From: Paenibacillus sp. BJ-4
Lineage (GTDB): Bacteria; Bacillota; Bacilli; Paenibacillales; Paenibacillaceae
NCBI RefSeq assembly: GCF_020404765.1
Contig: NZ_JAIVEM010000190.1
Coordinates: 1-64,000 of the forward strand
Reading direction: 5' to 3'
DNA length: 64,000 bases
A program made the translations under genes and the position numbers. Position 1 is the first letter of the stretch; the number at the start of each line of letters is the position of its first letter. The notes beneath the pieces were generated by a model that was given only the letters and a program-made list of their open reading frames with translations, did no database searches and was not told the DNA's origin. Of the stretch, positions 50,838 to 58,174 are shown in pieces.

Positions 50838-53087
50838 TTACACTGTAAACCGTGAAAGCTGTTCCTTCAGCTTCACGGATACACCTTCCAGCTTATCAGA
50901 CAAGCCTACCAGTTGATTACCGATATTTGCCTGCTCATTACTGAGAGAAGCGACTTCCTGTGAAGTGGCCGAGGATTGCTCGGCTACAGCACTTACATTG
51001 GTCATCGCCTCAGATAAAATGGTCTGCGATTCACTCAATTCCTGAATGGATGAGGTGACGGTTCCCAGTCGAAGCGCGAACTCTCCCATTTGCTGCTGTA
51101 CCGATTGGAAAATGTCCGTCGTCACCTGTACGGCTCCCATCTGCTCACGGAACAGTGGATACACCTCGGATAACGCCTGGACCGTTTCATTCATCTCATT
51201 GACGATGTTGTTAATAATGCCTGAGGCCGTATGAATGGCTTGACGTGATTGCTCGGCCAGCTGCCGAACCTCATTCGCTACCACCATAAAGCCACGTCCG
51301 GCAGTTCCTGCCCGTGCCGCCTCAATCGTCGCATTCAGTGACAGAATATTTGTTTGTTTAGCAATATCCTGTAATACATCCAGCACCCGAAAGACATCGG
51401 AAGTTGTCTGTTTCAGTTCATCTACCTTGCCTACCAGAGCATGCGTAGTTTCTTCTGTAACCCGCGTCTTGCTTAACAGGTTTTTCAGCTGGATCGTCCC
51501 TTTTTCACTGGATTGTTCAACCTCCTGCGCAGCCAAGCTCATTTCATGATTAGAAGCCATCACCATATCCATTTGCTGAGATATATTCCCGGTTAATCCG
51601 CTGCCACGTTCAGCCTCTGTTGCCAAACTGGTGGAGCCATGAGCAATTTCCTCAGTTGCGGCTGCAATTTCCTTGGCTGAAATTGCCGTCTTCTTCGAGG
51701 CATCACTTAATTCCGTTGCTGTATTCAGAACCTCCTGAGCCGAGGCATTCGTCTGCTCTACCAGCAATGTGATTTGCTCCATCATCATGTCAAAGCTGAC
51801 CGACAACTGGCCAATTTCATCCTGAGCCTTATAATTCGTTCGGATCTGCAAATTACCTTTGGCTCCTTCGATCATTAAATCTTTCAAATGGGTCAACGGG
51901 CGCGCCACGAGGCGTACGATCCACAGGCCAATGAACAATGCAATGAGTGCAGCCACCGCAGCAAATATCCAGGTCGTTGTTAAAATCCCCCTCGCGTCTT
52001 TAACCAGCTCAGATACAGGTATTACACCCACGAGAATCCACTTGGAGGTTCCCAGTGTATTATGAACCGTAAGCACATTTTGCTCTTTCCCATTTGCTTC
52101 CTGCTCCATAATTTGATTTCCTTCGATTCCTTCTAGCTTGGAAACGTAATCCAGCTTTTTCTTTCCTCCTGCCAAGCTATCCATGTTAGAGCCTACAAAT
52201 TCACCCTTGTCTGTCACAAGGCTAATCATACTGCCTGAGCCCAAATTAACACTTTTCAACTCATCCTCCACCGCACTGGACTTTAAATCCATAACCAGAA
52301 CGTAAGTCCCTCCCAACCCGGACATACTGTTCATGGAGCGTGCCAGACGAAAAGTCTTGCTTCCATTATCATTCACCTGCGTAGGTAGCCAAACAATTCC
52401 CTTGTTTTTCAAAATATCCTTAAACCATGCTTCCTGTCGTACATCCTTTTGTGTTCCTGTACCCATCGCAGCTAAACTGGTTTCTTCCGGGTACAAATAT
52501 AATGAATCAATCGCTTTATTCGTAAAAGCAAGGTTCGTTAGCTTCTTATTCACTTCGCCCATAGCAACAAAAGAATCAAAGGAGTTTTTCTCCTTCTTTA
52601 CTGCCTTTTGCAGTTGATCGCTTAATTCTGTATCAAAAAATACCTGTGTCGAGGTATCTTGAAAACGCTCTAAAATAATATCCAGCTTTTCCGAAGTTTG
52701 CTGAACGGTTTGCTGATATGCTGTAGCCGCATTTCGCTCAATTGTACTTTTAGCCTTGTAGTATGAGAGCATCCCCAAGCTGACCACAAATAGCATAATT
52801 GCCGCAAAAAAAATCAGGAACAATTTCATTCCAACCGAACGGATCGGATTATAGTTTTTGACCAAATGCATGAAATCCTTACTGTACTTTTCTAGCTTAA
52901 GTAACCGCTTTAAATTAGATGTACTCTTACGGGTGGCTCTAGCTACCCAGGGGAGAACCTTCGAGGACACTCTTACCGTTTGTGAACTGTTATCCGTTGT
53001 TACCTTGCTGTCCTTCGAGCCTTTCATAAGATCTGTTTTCTTTGCTTGCCTTTTTGTTGTATTCCCCTCTTTTTTCCGAAAACCCAT
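50838..53087 (-). CDS. Methyl-accepting chemotaxis protein with a long basic N-terminal tail
   Basis: The 749-residue transmembrane chemoreceptor starts with about 87 mostly basic and polar residues before the first membrane helix (LFLIFFAAIMLFVVSLGMLS). An extracellular Cache-type sensor (about 110-360), a second helix (TTTWIFAAVAALIALFIGLW), HAMP (RPLTHLKDLMIEGAKG) and the MA signalling domain follow. The domain's hairpin tip reads IAKQTNILSLNATIEAARAG, and ends VVANEVRQLAEQSRQA. GGTGAG precedes ATG 53087. The N-terminal tail is unusual in length, since most receptors start only a few residues before the first helix. The ligand is unknown. Monocistronic. Confidence 0.9.
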   Translation of the reverse strand: MGFRKKEGNTTKRQAKKTDLMKGSKDSKVTTDNSSQTVRVSSKVLPWVARATRKSTSNLKRLLKLEKYSKDFMHLVKNYNPIRSVGMKLFLIFFAAIMLFVVSLGMLSYYKAKSTIERNAATAYQQTVQQTSEKLDIILERFQDTSTQVFFDTELSDQLQKAVKKEKNSFDSFVAMGEVNKKLTNLAFTNKAIDSLYLYPEETSLAAMGTGTQKDVRQEAWFKDILKNKGIVWLPTQVNDNGSKTFRLARSMNSMSGLGGTYVLVMDLKSSAVEDELKSVNLGSGSMISLVTDKGEFVGSNMDSLAGGKKKLDYVSKLEGIEGNQIMEQEANGKEQNVLTVHNTLGTSKWILVGVIPVSELVKDARGILTTTWIFAAVAALIALFIGLWIVRLVARPLTHLKDLMIEGAKGNLQIRTNYKAQDEIGQLSVSFDMMMEQITLLVEQTNASAQEVLNTATELSDASKKTAISAKEIAAATEEIAHGSTSLATEAERGSGLTGNISQQMDMVMASNHEMSLAAQEVEQSSEKGTIQLKNLLSKTRVTEETTHALVGKVDELKQTTSDVFRVLDVLQDIAKQTNILSLNATIEAARAGTAGRGFMVVANEVRQLAEQSRQAIHTASGIINNIVNEMNETVQALSEVYPLFREQMGAVQVTTDIFQSVQQQMGEFALRLGTVTSSIQELSESQTILSEAMTNVSAVAEQSSATSQEVASLSNEQANIGNQLVGLSDKLEGVSVKLKEQLSRFTV

Positions 53088-53251
53088 TCATCTCACCTAC
53101 CACCATATGATTAGTTTCCTGTTCCACGTCATCCATTATGTATCTATTATCTATATAACATCTATCGGAACTATTCGACACGGAATGTAGCTTTCCTTTG
53201 AGGAATGACTAAATTTTGTGAAACTTTTTTCCTAGAAAAGTATTCAAAAAA

Positions 53252-53279
53252 AAGCCTCTCCAACCGATAGGAGAGACTT
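53252..53279 (-). terminator. Terminator after the U32 protease-like gene pair
   Basis: AAGCCTCTCC and GGAGAGACTT form the stem. Eight T follow on the minus strand. Confidence 0.82.
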
Positions 53280-53311
53280 TTGAATCTTTTAACCCGAGAC
53301 TTAGGGCCTAT

Positions 53312-54643
53312 TCACTTCTTTTTACGCATCATATCAAAATACGATACAGGCTGATCTACCTTCATTTTAATCCGTTGAAGCGGGTGACGGGCAGCATCCA
53401 GCTCATTGCCTTCCTCATCCCAGATCGTTCCAACCTTTTGTTTAAAGAACGTTCCGTTCGGACCGAAAAATTCAATTTCATGACCCGGCTTGAAATGATT
53501 CCGTTGCTGAATCGTTGCGATGCCACTCGCAGAATCATAATCCATGACCAGTCCGGCAAAATCATAAGGCACTGCCTTCTCTTCCGGCTCATAAATATGA
53601 TCCTCATGATCCGGTGTATCGTAGAAAAAGCCTGTATTCAGCGGACGATTGGCGGCCTTGTTAATTTCTTCAATCCATTCTGGTTTGAGCACATAATTTT
53701 CAGGATCAGCCATATAGGAATCAATCGCTTGACGATAGACATTCACGACCGTAGCCACATAATGAATGGACTTCATGCGTCCTTCCACTTTAAAGCTGTC
53801 TACACCGACATCAATCAGATCAGGAATATTTTCAATCATGCACAGGTCCTTGGAACCCATCGAAAAAGCATTATCTCCTTCTTCAAACAGCGGAAGCTGG
53901 TTAACGCCAAGCTGGAATTGTTTCAGCACATTACTGTCCTGCGCCTCTTCCTCAGATATCCACACCTCGCCCGGGCGGGCATCCTCGAACAAGTCGTATT
54001 TCCAGCGGCAAGACTGACAGCATCCCCCACGGTTGGAATCCCGGTCTGTAAAGTGATTGGATAGCACACAGCGACCAGAGAATGAAGAACACATCGCACC
54101 ATGGACAAAAGCTTCAATCTCAATATCTACATGCTTTTTAATTTCCTCAATTTCCTCCAAGCTGGTCTCACGTCCCAAGACAACACGTGGCAGTCCCTCG
54201 TCTTTCCAGAACTTTACCGCTTGCCAGTTCAGTGTGGATTGCTGTGTGCTCAAATGCACTTCCAATCCCGGAACAGCACGCAATGCCACAGATACAATGG
54301 CTGGATCAGCAACGATAACAGCATGAATTCCTACCTCGTACAGATTGCGCAGATATTCCTCGATCCCGGCAATATCTTCATTATGGGCATAGATGTTCGT
54401 AGCCACAAGCACCTTGGCACCGTACTTGTTGGCAAATTCCACACCTTCCCGCATTTCCTCAAAACTGAAATTGTCGGCGTTAGAACGCAGACCATATTTT
54501 TGTCCACCAATATATACAGCATCCGCGCCATAGTGAACCGCAAACTTCAGCTTTTCCAGATTTCCGGCAGGAGCCAACAGCTCCGGCTTATCCAGACGAT
54601 TCCGCTTGCCATTATATTTTCTCGTTTTGGTCAACGTTCCCAT
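53312..54643 (-). CDS. trhP2: U32 family protein, tRNA 5-hydroxyuridine synthesis (TrhP2/YrrO)
   Basis: The 443-residue protein has the U32 family signature EAFVHGAMCSSFSGRCVLSN and further clustered cysteines (GGCCQSCRWKYD), likely for an Fe-S cluster. The N-terminal barrel begins PELLAPAGNLEKLKFAVHYG. B. subtilis TrhP1/TrhP2 (YrrN/YrrO) make 5-hydroxyuridine at tRNA position 34 from prephenate. ATG 54643 is chosen for AAGGGGGG upstream, over an earlier ATG at 54667. Second gene of the pair with the 309-residue paralogue upstream, as in Bacillus. Confidence 0.9.
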   Translation of the reverse strand: MGTLTKTRKYNGKRNRLDKPELLAPAGNLEKLKFAVHYGADAVYIGGQKYGLRSNADNFSFEEMREGVEFANKYGAKVLVATNIYAHNEDIAGIEEYLRNLYEVGIHAVIVADPAIVSVALRAVPGLEVHLSTQQSTLNWQAVKFWKDEGLPRVVLGRETSLEEIEEIKKHVDIEIEAFVHGAMCSSFSGRCVLSNHFTDRDSNRGGCCQSCRWKYDLFEDARPGEVWISEEEAQDSNVLKQFQLGVNQLPLFEEGDNAFSMGSKDLCMIENIPDLIDVGVDSFKVEGRMKSIHYVATVVNVYRQAIDSYMADPENYVLKPEWIEEINKAANRPLNTGFFYDTPDHEDHIYEPEEKAVPYDFAGLVMDYDSASGIATIQQRNHFKPGHEIEFFGPNGTFFKQKVGTIWDEEGNELDAARHPLQRIKMKVDQPVSYFDMMRKKK

Positions 54644-54673
54644 GACGTTCCCCCCTTGTGTGTTCATATAATA

Positions 54674-55603
54674 TTAATAAACCTGCTCTTTATAGAAAAA
54701 TCCGAAGGATAGCTCGCGTTCAGGGTCTTGAAGACGGCGAACCTCATCCAGCCAGCTTTCATCATACGCATAAGCTTCCGGATTAGCTGTATAGGTGTCA
54801 ATGGCTTTACGATAAGCACGAACAACTGCCGCATTGTAAGCCGTAGGTTTTAACAGCCCTTCGATCTTAAAGCTGTGTACGCCTGCCTCCATCAGAATAT
54901 GCAGGTCCTCCATGATGCAGAAATCATCCGAACTCATAATATGCGTCCCGTTTATATCCTCATAGATGGGGAACTTCTCTTCCTTCCGCTCGGCTTCAAT
55001 CAGGAACAAACCGCGCTCCTTGCCTAGATCGCCTTCTACCGGGCGTCCCTGATGCAGCATATAGCTTTGTACAAGCTTACGCTTGGAATGATAAATATTA
55101 GTCATGCCATGTACCTGAACCTGTGCCTCCATGTTCAGCTTGGGAATCATTTCCGTAATTTCGTCCATACTGAGCTCACGGGCCAAAATAACACGCGAAG
55201 CTCCCTTCTCACCCCAATAGTTGGCGGTTGCGAAGTTGGTGGAAATCATTTCTCCGTTCCAAAACAGCTTCAGATGGGGAGCATGCTCCTTCACCGCCAT
55301 GAGCACCGACGGATCATTAAACTCAATGGCATCTATACCGCATCCTGCGATTGTCTGCACATATTCGGGAAGAAGCGGCAACAGCTCGTTCGTCATCAAA
55401 TTTGTCATCGATACATATACCTGCGCCGCATGCTTCCGTGCTTCTTCTACCACCTCACGGATTTGATCCGGTGTAAAATGTCCCGGCAGCCTCATGCCAA
55501 AGCGGTCATCCCCAATCAGCAATGCATTTGCTCCGGCATCCAGCATATGGCGGGCATCCTCCGGAGAGCTGGCGGTTACCAGCAGTTCGGGTTTGTAAGC
55601 CAT
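54674..55603 (-). CDS. trhP1: U32 family protein, short partner (TrhP1/YrrN)
   Basis: The 309-residue U32 protein lacks the Cys-rich signature of its larger neighbour. It has the barrel N-terminus KPELLVTASSPEDARHMLD and AGANALLIGDDRFGMRLPG. The typical sequence ILMEAGVHSFKIEGLLKPT follows further on. It begins 11 bp after mltG and precedes trhP2 by 30 bp. In B. subtilis yrrM (tRNA methyltransferase TrmR) lies between mltG and yrrN; no such gene is here. Confidence 0.88.
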   Translation of the reverse strand: MAYKPELLVTASSPEDARHMLDAGANALLIGDDRFGMRLPGHFTPDQIREVVEEARKHAAQVYVSMTNLMTNELLPLLPEYVQTIAGCGIDAIEFNDPSVLMAVKEHAPHLKLFWNGEMISTNFATANYWGEKGASRVILARELSMDEITEMIPKLNMEAQVQVHGMTNIYHSKRKLVQSYMLHQGRPVEGDLGKERGLFLIEAERKEEKFPIYEDINGTHIMSSDDFCIMEDLHILMEAGVHSFKIEGLLKPTAYNAAVVRAYRKAIDTYTANPEAYAYDESWLDEVRRLQDPERELSFGFFYKEQVY

Positions 55604-55614
55604 AGGCTCACCTC

Positions 55615-56661
55615 CTATTTTGTCTTACGGTTACTTACCTGAATGTTATGCAAATGTTCTTTATACGTGGCGGCAAACAAATGTTTATGTGTCCCGTCTT
55701 TTTTAGTCACATAAAATAAATAATCCGTAGCTTCCGGCTCTAAGGCCGCCACCACTGATTTTAAGCTCGGACTTGCAATCGGTCCTGGTGGAAGTCCTTG
55801 ATGCAAATACGTATTATAAGGACTTTCTACAGCCAAATCTTTATAATACAGCCGTTCCTTTTGCTTATCCAGCATGTATTGAACAGTAGCGTCAATTTCC
55901 AGCTTCTTGTCCTTCTTGAGTCGGTTATAAATGACTCCAGCCACTATAGGCCGTTCTTCATCCACAACCACCTCGCGCTCCACCAGAGAAGCAACACTTA
56001 ACAATTGATGCAGCGTTTCGCCCCGCTGCTTCAGCTTGGCATCCAAATCGGGTATGGTATTCAGACGTTTTTGCGTCTGCTCCAGCATCGTCTGAACAAT
56101 ATCCTTGGTTGTGCTGCCTTTTTTCAGCTCATAGGTTTCGGGGAAGAGATAGCCTTCCAGCGCATAGCGGAGCCCTGCCTGCTTCGGAATATCCCGCACG
56201 AGCGAGACGTCAAAGGCAGACGGATCGTTGGCCAGCTGCAAAAATTGCTTCCGGTTTGCCAGCCCTTCCTTTTGCAGCTTATCAGCCATCTGTCTGATCG
56301 TATAACCTTCCGGTATTGTAAAACGAATCATTTCCTCTTTGACAACGTCCCCTGCCGATAGCTTGGCAACTAGCTGATCAAAGGTTACGCCAGGCTGCGC
56401 TTCATATTTTCCAGCCTGAAATGCACTTCCTTGCTGTTTGAATTTTAGATATGCCTTAAACACGAGCGCATTACGTATAAGTCCCTTTTGCTCCAGCGTA
56501 TCTGCAATAGCTGAGGTCCCTGTTCCCTTCACTACCGTAAATGCAACAGGCTGCGTTTGCGGCTGAACAGGCTGCATAGCACTCCAAATATAGAAAGCTG
56601 CTCCTCCTGCTATGATGACAAGCAGCAACAGCAGCGTGACCATCCTCGTCCTTCGCTTCAA
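55615..56661 (-). CDS. mltG: Endolytic transglycosylase MltG
   Basis: Membrane-bound enzyme cutting nascent glycan strands. About 348 residues, with an N-terminal helix (VTLLLLLVIIAGGAAFYIW), a LysM-like part, and the YceG core with the catalytic Glu in LLSVASLVEREVVVDEERPI, AGVIYNRLKKDKKLEIDATVQY and NTYLHQGLPPGPIASPS. The probable start is TTG 56661, nine bases after AAGGAG; the frame is open to 56685. The terminator just upstream separates it from the DUF1292 genes. Confidence 0.92.
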   Translation of the reverse strand: MKRRTRMVTLLLLLVIIAGGAAFYIWSAMQPVQPQTQPVAFTVVKGTGTSAIADTLEQKGLIRNALVFKAYLKFKQQGSAFQAGKYEAQPGVTFDQLVAKLSAGDVVKEEMIRFTIPEGYTIRQMADKLQKEGLANRKQFLQLANDPSAFDVSLVRDIPKQAGLRYALEGYLFPETYELKKGSTTKDIVQTMLEQTQKRLNTIPDLDAKLKQRGETLHQLLSVASLVEREVVVDEERPIVAGVIYNRLKKDKKLEIDATVQYMLDKQKERLYYKDLAVESPYNTYLHQGLPPGPIASPSLKSVVAALEPEATDYLFYVTKKDGTHKHLFAATYKEHLHNIQVSNRKTK

Positions 56662-56683
56662 TCCACTCAACTCCTTCACAGCC

Positions 56684-56709
56684 AAAAAGGGCGGACAGGT
56701 CCGCCCTTT
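56684..56709 (-). terminator. Terminator between the DUF1292 genes and mltG
   Basis: Perfect 11-bp arms AAAGGGCGGAC and GTCCGCCCTTT with TTTTT after it on the minus strand. mltG and the U32 genes then need their own promoter or read-through. Confidence 0.85.
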
Positions 56710-56736
56710 CAGGTTTGATCTCCTCGTTATCCAGGC

Positions 56737-57039
56737 TTACAGCTCCGGCAGCGTACATTCATCGTACAGCTCGGAAATATCTTCCCACTCGTCATCATCT
56801 TCGATGGTGGTGATGGAGATTTCGCCGTCTGTGGATGAGCTCACATGATATAGCTCATGTTCGCCTGCAGTAGCCCCAGGTCGACGTAATACGGCGTACC
56901 GTTGATTACCTACCTTAAACTCTGCTTCCAGCTCCATGCGTACCGCATGACCCTGTTCATCCTGCAACTCTACATCGCCGTCGAACGCTTCTTTCAAATC
57001 AGAGGTCCAGCTTAGGTCTTCGCGTGAATAGTTCGTCAT
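56737..57039 (-). CDS. DUF1292 family protein, second copy
   Basis: A 100-residue acidic protein of unknown function. It has the DUF1292 pattern of an N-terminal beta-rich part (AEFKVGNQRYAVLRRPG) and an acidic C-terminus (TIEDDDEWEDISELYDEC). It overlaps the preceding DUF1292 gene by 4 bp and seems a diverged tandem duplicate, since both end with an EW-I/DI pattern. Confidence 0.8.
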   Translation of the reverse strand: MTNYSREDLSWTSDLKEAFDGDVELQDEQGHAVRMELEAEFKVGNQRYAVLRRPGATAGEHELYHVSSSTDGEISITTIEDDDEWEDISELYDECTLPEL

Positions 57040-57338
57040 TTCCCGTCTTCCTCGTCCTCTTCTTCTACAAATGTATTAAAGGTCTCTTCGACGATTTCCC
57101 ATTCAGCATCGTCTTGGATCACAAACAATTTAATATCATCGCCTTCTTCCTCATAACGGAAGGCGTAAACATCGGACTCATCAGCTTCAGGGTCCACTGG
57201 CGCAACCATCATGTACTTCGCTTCGGAACCGTCTACCTCAAACTTCATAATGACCTCGAACTCTTCTTCGTTGCCCTCGTCATCGGCAATATAAATAATT
57301 TCCGGCTCTTCTTCCATACCCACTTGATTTTCAGCCAT
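57036..57338 (-). CDS. yrzB: DUF1292 family protein (YrzB-like)
   Basis: A 100-residue, strongly acidic protein of unknown function (IIYIADDEGNEEEFEVIMKF, VYAFRYEEEGDDIKLFVIQD). It is the counterpart of YrzB, which follows ruvX in Bacillus. It starts 13 bp after ruvX and is coupled to a second DUF1292 gene. Confidence 0.87.
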   Translation of the reverse strand: MAENQVGMEEEPEIIYIADDEGNEEEFEVIMKFEVDGSEAKYMMVAPVDPEADESDVYAFRYEEEGDDIKLFVIQDDAEWEIVEETFNTFVEEEDEEDGK

Positions 57339-57351
57339 TACGATATCCCCC

Positions 57352-57768
57352 TCACCTTGTACTGTGTGCGTCCAAATAGTTTTGCAAGATCAGGCTTGCT
57401 GCTAGCTTATCTACCACCTGCTTGCGTTTTTTTCGGCTGACGTCGGCTTCCAGAAGCGTACGCTCTGCCGAACGCGTCGTCAGCCGTTCATCCCAAAGGT
57501 GAACGGGTAATCCCAGCAACTCCTTGAGTCGGTTCGCAAACTCAATGCAAATCTCACCGCGTGGACCCACGGTTCCGTTCATATTTTTCGGCAAGCCTAC
57601 AACCACCTCACCGATTTCATGATCACGGATTAAATCTGCAATTTTACCGAACTCACTGTCGTCACCACGTCGTTCAATGACTTCCAATCCTTGGGCGGTC
57701 CAGCCGAAGGCATCACTTACGGCGACCCCGATTCGGCGGTCCCCGTAATCCAATCCCATTACTTTCAT
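57352..57768 (-). CDS. ruvX: Putative pre-16S rRNA nuclease / Holliday junction resolvase-like RuvX (YqgF)
   Basis: The 138-residue RNase H-like nuclease has the catalytic acidic residues in MKVMGLDYGDRRIGVAVSD, EVVVGLPKNMNGTVGP, LWDERLTTRSAE and VDKLAASLILQNYLD. The family (YqgF) acts in 16S rRNA 5'-end maturation. It sits 9 bp after ireB in the conserved alaS-ireB-ruvX string. Confidence 0.95.
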   Translation of the reverse strand: MKVMGLDYGDRRIGVAVSDAFGWTAQGLEVIERRGDDSEFGKIADLIRDHEIGEVVVGLPKNMNGTVGPRGEICIEFANRLKELLGLPVHLWDERLTTRSAERTLLEADVSRKKRKQVVDKLAASLILQNYLDAHSTR

Positions 57769-57777
57769 GCCTGTCTC

Positions 57778-58038
57778 CTAACGGTGCTTCGCCAGATAGA
57801 AACGAACCAACTCTTCAATCAATTCATCGCGTTCTTTTTTGCGTACCAGGCTTCTGGCATTATTATGCCGCGGCACATAAGCCGGATCACCTGATAGCAA
57901 ATACCCGACAATCTGATTGATCGGATTGTATTCCTTTTCTACCAGAGCATCATATACGGTCAACAAAATTTCCTGAGCAGAAGCTTCCTTCTCGTCCGCC
58001 TTGACATTAAATTTGACCGTTTTGTCCATGAAATCCAT
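57778..58038 (-). CDS. ireB: IreB family regulatory phosphoprotein
   Basis: An 86-residue protein (formerly UPF0297/YrzL) beginning MDFMDKTVKFNVKADEKEAS and containing EKEYNPINQIVGYLLSGDPA. Members are substrates of the PASTA kinase IreK in enterococci, with Thr residues near the N-terminus; here Thr is at TVKF. ATG 58038 follows GAGGTG. The frame extends to 58065 without a better site. Confidence 0.93.
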   Translation of the reverse strand: MDFMDKTVKFNVKADEKEASAQEILLTVYDALVEKEYNPINQIVGYLLSGDPAYVPRHNNARSLVRKKERDELIEELVRFYLAKHR

Positions 58039-58174
58039 TGTTGACACCTCGCTTCCACAAAACATGTGTACATGTTTATGCCAGCTTATTCTTATACATC
58101 ATACCATAAGCAAAGCCCTTCAAGGAAATGCCTTAGTCCGGTTTTTTCCAAAAATCCGCAAAAATTATCGAACT

